Shown: piece after piece, positions 48,603 through 57,182 of the stretch | Numbering within the stretch: the stretch's first letter is position 1 | Layout: each line of letters starts with the position of its first letter | NCBI GenBank assembly: GCA_039936075.1 | Contig: JBDTJA010000286.1 | Coordinates: forward strand, 1 to 60,885 | DNA: 60,885 bases | Reading direction: 5' to 3' | From: Opi-474 sp039936075 | Lineage (GTDB): Bacteria; Verrucomicrobiota; Verrucomicrobiia; Opitutales; Opitutaceae | Position numbers and translations under genes: made by a program | The notes under the pieces: generated by a model | Seen by the model: only the letters and a program-made list of their open reading frames with translations | Database searches by the model: none | Told to the model about the DNA's origin: nothing

Positions 48603-48989
48603 ATGACCGCTCCTGCCTCCACGACCAAGCCGACGGTGCTGCTGATTGACGACGAGCCTGCCATCCTCGAATTGATGAAGGCCGGCCTCGAAGGTGAATT
48701 TGAGATCGAGACGGCGGGATCGGCGGAAGACGCCACGCTCCTGACCGGGACGCGCAAGTATGACATGATCGTCTGTGACCAGATCCTGCCCGGACAGAAC
48801 GGGTTGGAGTTCCTGATGCAGCTGGCCGAGCTGCAGCCGGCGTCGCGCCGCATCATGATGACCGGCTACATCAATCCCGAGTTGCTTTCGCGCGCGGTTT
48901 CCCTGGCTGGGTTGTCGGCGTGCATTCTGAAGCCGGCTCTTCCCGCCGACGTGAAGAAAGAGATCTACAAGGCCCTCGCGACGAAGTGA
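48603..48989 (+). CDS. Single-domain response regulator 2
   Basis: This is a second stand-alone receiver. The ATG at 48603 gives MTAPASTTKPTVLLIDDEPA and 128 residues. The phospho-acceptor is Asp59 (MIVCDQILPGQNG), acidic DDE are at 16-18, and Thr and Lys are in IMMTGYI and CILKPALP. Its similarity to the first receiver suggests a duplication. It converges on uvrA with 7 bp between stops. Confidence 0.9.
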   Translation: MTAPASTTKPTVLLIDDEPAILELMKAGLEGEFEIETAGSAEDATLLTGTRKYDMIVCDQILPGQNGLEFLMQLAELQPASRRIMMTGYINPELLSRAVSLAGLSACILKPALPADVKKEIYKALATK

Positions 48990-48996
48990 CGCCGCG

Positions 48997-51900
48997 TTAG
49001 CGGAGCCGCTTCAGTTTGGTGCGAAGATACGGGGCGGTGGGACTCCGCTTCACCTTGAGCAGTCCGGCGAGTTCGCCCTGATAAAGCAGTTCGCCGCCAT
49101 CCGGACCGCCGACCGGCCCGAGTTCCACGAGGTAATCCGCCTCGGCTAGCAGATCGAGGTGATGCTCGATGACCACCACGGTGTGCCCCTGGTCCACGAG
49201 CGACTGGAGGACGCGGATGAGTTTTTCGCAGTCGCTGAGGTGAAGGCCGATGGTGGGCTCCTCAAGTAGGTAGAGATTGCGGGGCAAGGTCCCGCGGCTG
49301 CGCTCACGATAGGTCGCGAGGCCGGCAGAAAGCTCGGTCACGAGCTTGAGGCGTTGGGCTTCGCCGCCGGAGAGCGTGGGCGAACTCTGGCCCAGCGTGA
49401 TGTAGCCGAGACCGCAGTCCACCATGAGCTGGCAGACCTGCTGGAGCTGCGAGTGAAAATCGAAGAACACCGCGGCCTCCTCAAACGTGAGCTGAAGCAC
49501 GGCGCCAATGGATTTGCCCTTCCACGTGATATCATTGAGTTCGGGTCCGTAACGCAGGCCGCGACAGTCATCGCAGGGCAGATAGGTGTCGGGCATGAAG
49601 GCCATCTCGAGCTTGATGCGGCCGGCGCCCTCGCAGGTCGGGCAGCGCCCGCCGGCGACGTTGAACGAGAAACGCGATGCGGTGTAGCCACGGATTTTCG
49701 CCTCGGGGAGGGAAGCGAAAAACTGGCGGATCAGGTCGAAAATGCCGAGGTAGGTCGCGGGGGTCGATCGGGGCGTTTTTCCGATGGGCGCCTGATCCAC
49801 CTCGATAACGGCCTTGAAACCGCTCGCGCCGGTCAGTTCGGCGAAGGGCGGCGCGGATGAGTTGTCATCGGCGAGCCGGTCGGAGGCGAAGCCGGTGGCG
49901 CGGACGAACTCGCGACCGGTGAGCTTGGGTTTACGGGCCTTGATGGCGTGCGTGACGGCCGGATGGAGGAGATCGCGAAAGAGCGTGGATTTGCCGGCGC
50001 CGCTCGGGCCCGCGGCCATGATCAGGCGCCCGTGGGGGAGACGCAGGGTGAAGTCCTTGAGATTTCGGAAGCGAGCGCCGCGCAGCTCAAGCCAGCTGGA
50101 GGGGGGGAGCGCGCTGCCCTCCAACCGCTGGGGCGAATCGGAAAGTGCATGGGGGGCAATACGCTCCACGTTGCGGTAGGAACCGCGCAAGGGATGCTTG
50201 ATCCCTGACTTGAGGAACAGTCCGGTGAGGGATTTTTCGTTGCGGCGGATTTCCTTGGGGGTGCCTGTGGCGAGCAGTTCGCCGCCATGGATGCCGGCGG
50301 CCGGGCCGAGATCAATGATGTGGTCGGCGCGGAGCATGAGCTCGTCGTCGTGCTCGACGACGAGGAGCGTGTTGCCCTTCGCGCGCAGGGCTTGCAGCGT
50401 GAGGATGAGCTGATCGTTGTCGCGGGCGTGCAAGCCGATGCTGGGCTCGTCGAGCACGTAAAGGACGCCGGAGAGATTGGAGCCGAGCTGGGCGGCGAGG
50501 CGGATCCGCTGGGCCTCACCACCGGAGAGCGTCTCGGTCGGACGATCGAGCGAGAGGTAACCGAGGCCGACGTGATCGAGGAATTTCAGGCGCTCTTCAA
50601 TCTGCGGCACGATGTCCTGCGTGATGAGCTTGCCACGGGCGTCGAGTTCGAGACTGCGCAACTGGGTTAGCAACCGCGACGGCGTGCTGGTAAGCAACGC
50701 GGGAAGGGAGAGCGGCGGCTGCTTGCCGCGCAGATGAAGTTTCACCGCACGGCTGACGCGATTGAGCCGTTCCCCATGGCACTCGGGGCACGGAACGCCG
50801 TCGTCGGCCACGGTATCGCCGGCATCGAGGCCGAGCTGGCGGAGGCGGGCGACGTTGGCGTCGCCGTCCTCCTCATCGGGCTCGAGCATCCACGGGAGAA
50901 TGCGGCCATGGCCGCGGCACGTCGGGCACCAGCCGCGCGGCGAGTTGAAGGAGAAATTCTTGGGCTCGAGCTCGGGAAAGGATTCGCATGACGCGATGTC
51001 GGTGCGCGTCGTGGAGAACCACGACAATACTTCGCCTTCGGGGGTGAGAAGGAAGCACGCGCCTTTCCCCACCTGCAGCGCGCGTTTGAGGACTGCATCG
51101 GCGTTGGGTCTAATGCCTTGGGACTTAAGTTTGAGATCCGCGACGACGACCTCGATATCGTGTTCCTTGTAACGATCGAGTTTTTGAAACGCATCCACGC
51201 GCGTGAGCCGGCCATCGGCGCGCATGAGTTCGTAGCCCTGGTGGGCGATCCATGTGGCGATGGGCTGGTGATGGCCTTTGCGACCACGGATGAGCGGGGC
51301 GCAGAGATAGAGATGCTTCGCCCGGCGGGCTTTCGGCGTGGCCAAGATGCGCGCGAGAAGCTTTTTCAAGGCGCCGGGGGACAGAGGCGTGACGGCCTTG
51401 TCGGTGTCGGGATGATGCTGCACGCCAAGCCGCGCGTAAAGGAGGCGAAGGTATTGCGCCACCTCAGTGATCGTTGCGACCGTGGACTTGCGGGATCCGC
51501 GGGTGACACGCTGCTCGATCGCGACCGTGGGCGGGATACCCGTGAGCCGGTCCACCGCGGGACGCGGCAGCTGCTCGACGAACTGACGCGCGTACGGTGA
51601 CATGGATTCCATGAACCGCCGCTGGCCTTCGGCAAACACGATATCGAAGGCGAGGGTGGACTTGCCGGAACCGGAGACGCCGGTCACGACCGTGAGTTGG
51701 CGGTGCGGAATCGTGAGTGAAAGATTTTTGAGATTATGCTCCCGGGCGCCGATGATGGTGAGATCGCCAGAGGCCAGCGCCAAGGGAGACTGCGTAAGGT
51801 AGGGATCGGCATCCTCGGCGGCGAGAGGTTCGGTCACTTCGTCAGAATTGGGCAGCTCGAGGGCCAGCCGCAGGAAAGGCGCGGTAGCGGTTTTGGCGCC

Positions 51901-54732
51901 GGCGACCTTTTCCGGCGGACCCTCGGCGACAATCAGGCCGCCGCCGGCGCCGGCGTCGGGACCGATTTCGAGGATCCAGTCGGCTGATTTGAGAACGTCG
52001 AGATTGTGCTCGATGACGACCACGCTGTGGCCGCGGTCGACGAGCGCCTGCAGGACGCCAAGCAGGCGTTTGACGTCGTGGCGATGCAGGCCGGTGGTCG
52101 GTTCATCGAGCAGCAACAGCGCAGTGGCAGCAGGCTCAGTGGCGCTGGTGTAACCGCTCAAATAACTGACGAGTTTTAAACGCTGTGATTCGCCACCGCT
52201 CAGCGTGTTGAGCGGTTGGCCGAGGGTGAGATAACCCAGGCCGACGGAGTCGAGACTCGCGAGGCGCGAACGGATGGACGCGTGATCGGTGAAGAGCGCG
52301 AGTGCGTCGGTGACGCTGGTCGCAAGGAGGTCGGCGACGGAGCGACCGTTCCATTGGATGGCGAGCACCTCGGGCTTGAAGCGCCGGCCTTCGCAGACGG
52401 GGCAGGGCACATAGACGTCGGAGAGAAACTGCATTTCCACCCGTTCGTAACCAAGGCCCTGGCACTGATCGCAGCGGCCCTCGCCGCTGTTGAATGAAAA
52501 ACTCGAGGCGTTGAAACCGGCCTCCTGCGCTTCGGGCGTCCGCGCGTAGAGTTCGCGGATGAGATCCCAGGCTTCGGTGTAGAGGGCGGGATTGGAGCGC
52601 GGCGTGCGGGACAACGGCGACTGGTCCACGAGGACGACCTCGGAGAATTTGGCGTCGCTCCTGATCGACTCGATCGCGGCGGGATCCTCGGCCATTTGCA
52701 GGCGCTGAGCGAGCAGACCCTGATAAATGACGTTGTCGAGGAGCGTGGATTTGCCCGAGCCGGAAACACCGCTGAGGCAGACGAACCGATGCAGCGGCAG
52801 GCGGAAGGAAACGCCGTTGAGGTTGTGCTTGGTGGCGCGGGTAAAGTGCAGTGAGGGGTGTTTCGCGGGGATGGGGCGACGCACGGCGGGAGTGGGCAGC
52901 GTTTCACGACCGGAGAAATACGCGCCGGTGATGCTCTTCGACGCGTGGAGCATGCCGTCGACGGTCCCTTGAAACACGATGTGACCACCGCGCGAGCCCG
53001 GCTCGGGGCCCACCTCGATAACGTGGTCGGCGGCGCGAATCATGGACTCATCGTGTTCGACAACGACGACCGTGTTGCCGGCATCGGTGAGGGAACGGAT
53101 GATGGCGATCAGGCGATTGATGTCGCGGGGGTGCAGGCCCACGCTCGGTTCATCGAGTACGAACAGCGTGTCGACGAGCGACGTGCCAAGACAGCTCGTG
53201 AGATTGACGCGTTGGACCTCACCGCCGGAGAGAGTCTTCGACTGCCGGTCGAGCGTCAGGTAACCCAGACCGACCTGCTCGAGATAACGCAGGCGCGTGA
53301 CAATCGAATCGTAAGCGAGCTCGGATTGATGATCGCGGCCCGAGGGCCGGGCGTCCGCGAGCGCGACGAGCAGGTCGGACACAGGCTGCTGATACAGCTC
53401 GGGGAGGGTGTGACCGCGCCATTTCCAACAGAGCGCCTCGGGTTGCAGGCGTTGGCCGCCGCACGCGGGGCATGGGTTGTAGGTGCGGTAGCGCGCGAGA
53501 AAAACGCGTACGTGCATCTTGTAGGTGTTCTTCTCGAGCCAGCGGAAGAAACCCTTGATGCCATACCAATATTTGGGCCAGGGCTTGCCGTTCTCGTCGC
53601 CGTAGCCGGGCTCGCCATCGACGATGAAACTCTGTTGCTCGGGGGTGAGCGAGGCGAAGGGAACGTCGGTCGGGATTTTCCTCTTTTTGGTGAAAACGAG
53701 CAGGTCTTTTTTTGACTCGCCGTAGATTTCGCTCTCCCAGCATTTGATCGCACCATCGTCGATGGAAAGCGACTGGTCAGGAATGGTCAGGCGGTAATCG
53801 ATGTCGATAACCCGACCAAAACCGCGACATTTCGGGCAGGCGCCGAGCGGCGAGTTGAACGAGAAGAGGGCCGGAGAAGCGGCGCGAAACGTGCGTCCGC
53901 TGGAAGGCGAGTGCAGGCCGCGGGAGAAATGGCCGATCTCGCCCAGCGGGTCGGCGGAGAAGATCCGCACCGAGCCCTGGCCGAAGTGCAGCGCGGTTTC
54001 GACGGCTTCGAGGAAGCGGGACTTTTGGTCCAACGCGAGGGTGAGTCGGTCTTGGGCGACAAAGAGATGATCGGAGTGGGAGAGGAGCCTGGGGTCGGCG
54101 AGGAGGTCATCCACCCGATGAACGGCGAGCGTCGAGACTTTGACCGAGCCTTCGCCGGGCGAACCCGCTGGAGCCGGAACGAGGACGCGGACGTAGGACT
54201 GTCCCTTGAGGTTGGACAGGATTTCCGGCCACGCGAGGTTGTCGGGCTTGGCGACGCGGAACCCGATGATGACGGTCTGGCCAGGATCGGTCGCGAGCGA
54301 TTTTTCCCAGATCGTTTGCGGGGTGTCGTCCACCACTTCCTCGCCGGTGAGGGGGTCGAAGCAGCGGGCGGCATGGCTGAACCAGACTTTGAAGAAGTCG
54401 GTCAGCTCCGTCATCGTGCCCACGGTAGAGCGGGAGGTTTTGACCGTGTTGGTCTGCTCGATGGCGATGGACGGGCGGATGTTCTCGATCGAGTCGACCT
54501 TGGGTTTGTCGAGGAGATCGAGGAACTGGCGCGTGTAGGCGCTGAAGGTCTCGACATAGCGTCGCTGGCCCTCGGCGTGCAGCGTGTCGAAGACGAGGGA
54601 CGATTTTCCCGCGCCGCTGAGGCCGGTGACAACGACGTATTTCCCCAGGGGTAGGTCGAGGTTGAAACCCTTGAGGTTGTTCTGGCGGACGCCGCGGAGG
54701 CGGATGAATTCGAGAGAGCGGGATTGGGCCAC
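48997..54732 (-). CDS. uvrA: Double-length UvrA-type excinuclease ATPase (four ABC modules)
   Basis: UvrA finds DNA damage and loads UvrB for nucleotide-excision repair. The usual protein has about 940 residues and two ABC modules; this one has about 1911 residues and four. I take the GTG at 54732, giving MAQSRSLEFIRLRGVRQNNLKGF; a GTG at 54783 is in frame upstream. Walker A motifs are near residues 37, 656, 1019 and 1576 (GLSGAGKSS, GVSGSGKST, GVSGSGKST, GPSGAGKST). Signature motifs LSGGE are near 502, 846, 1404 and 1790. Each half has its own zinc-binding cysteines (CPACGGQR, CDQCQGLGYERVEMQFL, CPTCRGHGR, CPTCEGAGRIKLEMAFM). The order is two complete UvrA units joined by a short linker near residue 960-990. 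All four nucleotide sites look intact. Confidence 0.93.
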   Translation of the reverse strand: MAQSRSLEFIRLRGVRQNNLKGFNLDLPLGKYVVVTGLSGAGKSSLVFDTLHAEGQRRYVETFSAYTRQFLDLLDKPKVDSIENIRPSIAIEQTNTVKTSRSTVGTMTELTDFFKVWFSHAARCFDPLTGEEVVDDTPQTIWEKSLATDPGQTVIIGFRVAKPDNLAWPEILSNLKGQSYVRVLVPAPAGSPGEGSVKVSTLAVHRVDDLLADPRLLSHSDHLFVAQDRLTLALDQKSRFLEAVETALHFGQGSVRIFSADPLGEIGHFSRGLHSPSSGRTFRAASPALFSFNSPLGACPKCRGFGRVIDIDYRLTIPDQSLSIDDGAIKCWESEIYGESKKDLLVFTKKRKIPTDVPFASLTPEQQSFIVDGEPGYGDENGKPWPKYWYGIKGFFRWLEKNTYKMHVRVFLARYRTYNPCPACGGQRLQPEALCWKWRGHTLPELYQQPVSDLLVALADARPSGRDHQSELAYDSIVTRLRYLEQVGLGYLTLDRQSKTLSGGEVQRVNLTSCLGTSLVDTLFVLDEPSVGLHPRDINRLIAIIRSLTDAGNTVVVVEHDESMIRAADHVIEVGPEPGSRGGHIVFQGTVDGMLHASKSITGAYFSGRETLPTPAVRRPIPAKHPSLHFTRATKHNLNGVSFRLPLHRFVCLSGVSGSGKSTLLDNVIYQGLLAQRLQMAEDPAAIESIRSDAKFSEVVLVDQSPLSRTPRSNPALYTEAWDLIRELYARTPEAQEAGFNASSFSFNSGEGRCDQCQGLGYERVEMQFLSDVYVPCPVCEGRRFKPEVLAIQWNGRSVADLLATSVTDALALFTDHASIRSRLASLDSVGLGYLTLGQPLNTLSGGESQRLKLVSYLSGYTSATEPAATALLLLDEPTTGLHRHDVKRLLGVLQALVDRGHSVVVIEHNLDVLKSADWILEIGPDAGAGGGLIVAEGPPEKVAGAKTATAPFLRLALELPNSDEVTEPLAAEDADPYLTQSPLALASGDLTIIGAREHNLKNLSLTIPHRQLTVVTGVSGSGKSTLAFDIVFAEGQRRFMESMSPYARQFVEQLPRPAVDRLTGIPPTVAIEQRVTRGSRKSTVATITEVAQYLRLLYARLGVQHHPDTDKAVTPLSPGALKKLLARILATPKARRAKHLYLCAPLIRGRKGHHQPIATWIAHQGYELMRADGRLTRVDAFQKLDRYKEHDIEVVVADLKLKSQGIRPNADAVLKRALQVGKGACFLLTPEGEVLSWFSTTRTDIASCESFPELEPKNFSFNSPRGWCPTCRGHGRILPWMLEPDEEDGDANVARLRQLGLDAGDTVADDGVPCPECHGERLNRVSRAVKLHLRGKQPPLSLPALLTSTPSRLLTQLRSLELDARGKLITQDIVPQIEERLKFLDHVGLGYLSLDRPTETLSGGEAQRIRLAAQLGSNLSGVLYVLDEPSIGLHARDNDQLILTLQALRAKGNTLLVVEHDDELMLRADHIIDLGPAAGIHGGELLATGTPKEIRRNEKSLTGLFLKSGIKHPLRGSYRNVERIAPHALSDSPQRLEGSALPPSSWLELRGARFRNLKDFTLRLPHGRLIMAAGPSGAGKSTLFRDLLHPAVTHAIKARKPKLTGREFVRATGFASDRLADDNSSAPPFAELTGASGFKAVIEVDQAPIGKTPRSTPATYLGIFDLIRQFFASLPEAKIRGYTASRFSFNVAGGRCPTCEGAGRIKLEMAFMPDTYLPCDDCRGLRYGPELNDITWKGKSIGAVLQLTFEEAAVFFDFHSQLQQVCQLMVDCGLGYITLGQSSPTLSGGEAQRLKLVTELSAGLATYRERSRGTLPRNLYLLEEPTIGLHLSDCEKLIRVLQSLVDQGHTVVVIEHHLDLLAEADYLVELGPVGGPDGGELLYQGELAGLLKVKRSPTAPYLRTKLKRLR

Positions 54733-54796
54733 GGCGGAGGGGCACACAGATGGTGCAGTACGCCGGAAACTCAACTGCGCCACGGACTTTTTTTGC

Positions 54797-55561
54797 TCAG
54801 CGGGCGAGGGTGAGCTTGGCGCCGGCGGTGTGGATGGCGCGGGAGACGGCTGGCGACGGGCGAGTATCGGTCACAATGGTGAAGCGGGACTCGAACGGCG
54901 TGGTCAGGCTGAGGGCCTTGCGGCCAAACTTGGAGTTATCGAGGGCGAAGATGCTCCGCTCGGCGGCGGCAATCATCTTGCGCTGGGCGGCGACGATCAG
55001 GGAGTTGTGATTCCACACGCCGTTCTCGGTGATGCCGGCACCGCCCAGGACGGCGAGGTCGGCATGGACCTGGCCGAAGAATTCCTCGCACATCGGACCC
55101 AGGACCACGCCGAGGCGGCTATAAATGCTGCCCCCCGTGACAATGGTTTCCACGCTGCCGACCTCGCTGAACAAGCTGGCGATGGGGAGGGAGTTGGTGA
55201 TGACCTGCAGGCGTTTCTCCGCGAGCAGCCGTGCCACGGCGTACGTGGTGCTGCCGCCGTCGAGGATCACCGTCATGCCGGGCTGCACTTGAGCGGCGAC
55301 GAGACTGGCAATGGCGAATTTTTCGTCGGGGTGGCGCTGGTTGCGGGCGATGAAATCATATTCCTGGGCGACGACGTCCGTTTCCACCAGCGAGGCCCCG
55401 CCGTGATGGCGGCGAACCAACCCGCGCTCTTCCAGCTGATCAAGGGCGCGGCGAACCGTCGAAAGCGACCCGCCAAACTTGGTCGCCAGCGTGTGCAAGT
55501 CCGCATACTGGTGAGCGCGAATGAAGCGCTCGATGGAGTCGGTGCGTTGCTTGCTCGTCAT
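54797..55561 (-). CDS. DeoR-family transcriptional regulator
   Basis: This sugar-metabolism-type repressor has a helix-turn-helix and a phosphosugar-binding domain. The ATG at 55561 gives MTSKQRTDSIERFIRAHQYADLHTLATKFGGSLSTVRRALDQLEERG and 254 residues. The DeoR-type HTH with STVRRALDQL and a GLVRRHHGGA wing is clear. The effector domain has GMTVILDGGSTTYAVARLL and the usual VTGGSIYSRLG and LGGAGITENGV. The start overlaps the stop of the glycosyltransferase by four bases (ATGA), so translation is coupled. Confidence 0.93.
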   Translation of the reverse strand: MTSKQRTDSIERFIRAHQYADLHTLATKFGGSLSTVRRALDQLEERGLVRRHHGGASLVETDVVAQEYDFIARNQRHPDEKFAIASLVAAQVQPGMTVILDGGSTTYAVARLLAEKRLQVITNSLPIASLFSEVGSVETIVTGGSIYSRLGVVLGPMCEEFFGQVHADLAVLGGAGITENGVWNHNSLIVAAQRKMIAAAERSIFALDNSKFGRKALSLTTPFESRFTIVTDTRPSPAVSRAIHTAGAKLTLAR

Positions 55562-56652
55562 GGTCGGGGGCCGTTTTGCAGCAGACGGGTGAAGAGGTCG
55601 AGCCAGAGACGAGGCTGACGGGCGGGATCGAAACGTTCGCTGGCGAACGTGCGGGCCTGTTCGCCGCAGCTGCTCCGGAAGGCCGCGTCGGCCAGCAAAG
55701 GCTGCAGGCGGGCGAGAAAGCCGGCGCGGTCGCCTCGCGGGACGATCCAGCCAGTCGTGCCGGGCAGGAAACATTCGCCGATGCCTTGGGCGGCGCAAAC
55801 GACGGCGGGCAGGCCGTGGGCCTGGGCCTCGATGAGAAAGTTCGAGAGCGATTCGCTTTTTGAGGCGAGGACGGCGACGTCGGATGCGCGGTAAAGCGTG
55901 GAGGGATCGGATTGAAAGCCGAGGAACTTTACGCGGTCGCCAAGTCCGCGTTCGGCGACGAGCCGCTGGCAATCGGCGAGAGCGGGGCCGGTGCCGACGA
56001 ACCAAAGCTGCCAATCCGTGGATACGGGAAGGGCGGCGGCGAGTTCGATGAGCTCCCGCTGGTTCTTCTCCGGCCGGAACATCGCGACGCAAAGTAGCAC
56101 GACGGTGCCGGGGCCAGCTCCGTGCGAGGTGCGCAGCGCGAGATTGCGCGGGAGTGACGCGACGGGAGGAAAAACGAGCGAGTTGTAGATGACGGAAATT
56201 TTGTCGGCGGGCACGTGGTGTTGCGCGACGAGGGTGGATTTCGCGTCCTCGCTGTTGGCGACGACGTGCCTGACGACCCGCAGTGAACGCCGAAAGCGGG
56301 CGGGCAACGTCTTGCCCGTGCGCATCGTGGCGATCACCACCGTGGCCGGAAAACTTTCCTGCAGTTTGCCCGCATAGCAGTTCGCCATGCGGCCCATGCA
56401 GAGCACGACATCCGGCGCGAGCGACGCGACGGCGGACTGCAAGCCGGGCGCAAACCAGTCCAGTTTGGTGTCGAATGGCTGCAGCGCGCGGCGGCCGACG
56501 GCTGGGCTACCGGTGGCGGCGAGCGGACCACCCGGCCGGAAGGTGAGCAGCGTGCAGATGTGCCCGGAGGCGGCGAAAGCGTCCGCGAGCAGGAGGGATT
56601 GGCGCTCGGTGCCCCCGCTACGGAGGTAGTCCTGGACGACGAGGATTTTCAT
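55558..56652 (-). CDS. GT4-type glycosyltransferase
   Basis: This glycosyltransferase of the GT-B fold probably adds a sugar to a cell-surface or intracellular glycan. The ATG at 56652 gives MKILVVQDYLRSGGTERQSLLLADAF and 364 residues. The N-terminal SGGTERQ is the usual GT4 acceptor-domain motif. The C-terminal domain has VAMFRPEKNQRELIELAAAL, then VKFLGFQSDPSTLYRASDVAVLASKSESLSNFLIEAQAHGLPAV with the E-x7-E catalytic signature. There are no membrane segments. Its acceptor and donor are unknown. The DeoR gene follows with an ATGA overlap. Confidence 0.88.
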   Translation of the reverse strand: MKILVVQDYLRSGGTERQSLLLADAFAASGHICTLLTFRPGGPLAATGSPAVGRRALQPFDTKLDWFAPGLQSAVASLAPDVVLCMGRMANCYAGKLQESFPATVVIATMRTGKTLPARFRRSLRVVRHVVANSEDAKSTLVAQHHVPADKISVIYNSLVFPPVASLPRNLALRTSHGAGPGTVVLLCVAMFRPEKNQRELIELAAALPVSTDWQLWFVGTGPALADCQRLVAERGLGDRVKFLGFQSDPSTLYRASDVAVLASKSESLSNFLIEAQAHGLPAVVCAAQGIGECFLPGTTGWIVPRGDRAGFLARLQPLLADAAFRSSCGEQARTFASERFDPARQPRLWLDLFTRLLQNGPRP

Positions 56653-56705
56653 TGCCGGGCGGAACGCGGGCGGAACAATCGAATCATCAAGCCCATCCTT
56701 TTCCC

Positions 56706-57095
56706 ATGAAATCATTACTTATCCGCTGGCTCGTGCTCGCGCTGGGCGTCTTCCTCGCCACCCAGCTCGTGCACGGAATCTCCTGCAAGGGCGGGCTCAC
56801 GTTGTTCGTGGTCGTGGTGGTGCTCAGTTTTTTTAATGCCATCCTCAAACCGCTCCTGCTGCTGTTCACACTGCCGTTCATCGTGCTGACCATGGGGCTG
56901 GGCATCATCCTGATCAATGCCTTGTTGTTGTACTGGGTCGGAAACCTCGTGGACGGCTTCCGGGTGGAAAATTTCTGGGCGGCCATCTGGGGCGCTCTGA
57001 TCATCAGCATCACGAATCTCTTGATTAGTGGGCTCATGCGCGGGCCGCCCAAGCCGCCCGCGGGGCCGAAGCGCGGTGACGTGATTGACATCTGA
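56706..57095 (+). CDS. Small membrane protein, phage holin family 4 / YvlD-like
   Basis: This inner-membrane protein is of the YvlD / Mycobacteriophage holin 4 family; the domain name does not imply phage origin. The ATG at 56706 gives MKSLLIRWLVLALGVFLATQLVHGI and 129 residues with four hydrophobic segments. The family core is LSFFNAILKPLLLLFTLPFIVLTMGLGIILINALLLYWV. The C-terminus is soluble (RGPPKPPAGPKRGDVIDI). It is divergent from the glycosyltransferase. Confidence 0.88.
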   Translation: MKSLLIRWLVLALGVFLATQLVHGISCKGGLTLFVVVVVLSFFNAILKPLLLLFTLPFIVLTMGLGIILINALLLYWVGNLVDGFRVENFWAAIWGALIISITNLLISGLMRGPPKPPAGPKRGDVIDI

Positions 57096-57182
57096 GACCG
57101 CCCGGTAACGTGGGCGCGCGGGAACCCGGCGGTGGTCGAGTTTCGATTTGACGGTTTTTAGCCGCGTGGCGACCGTGGGAGC

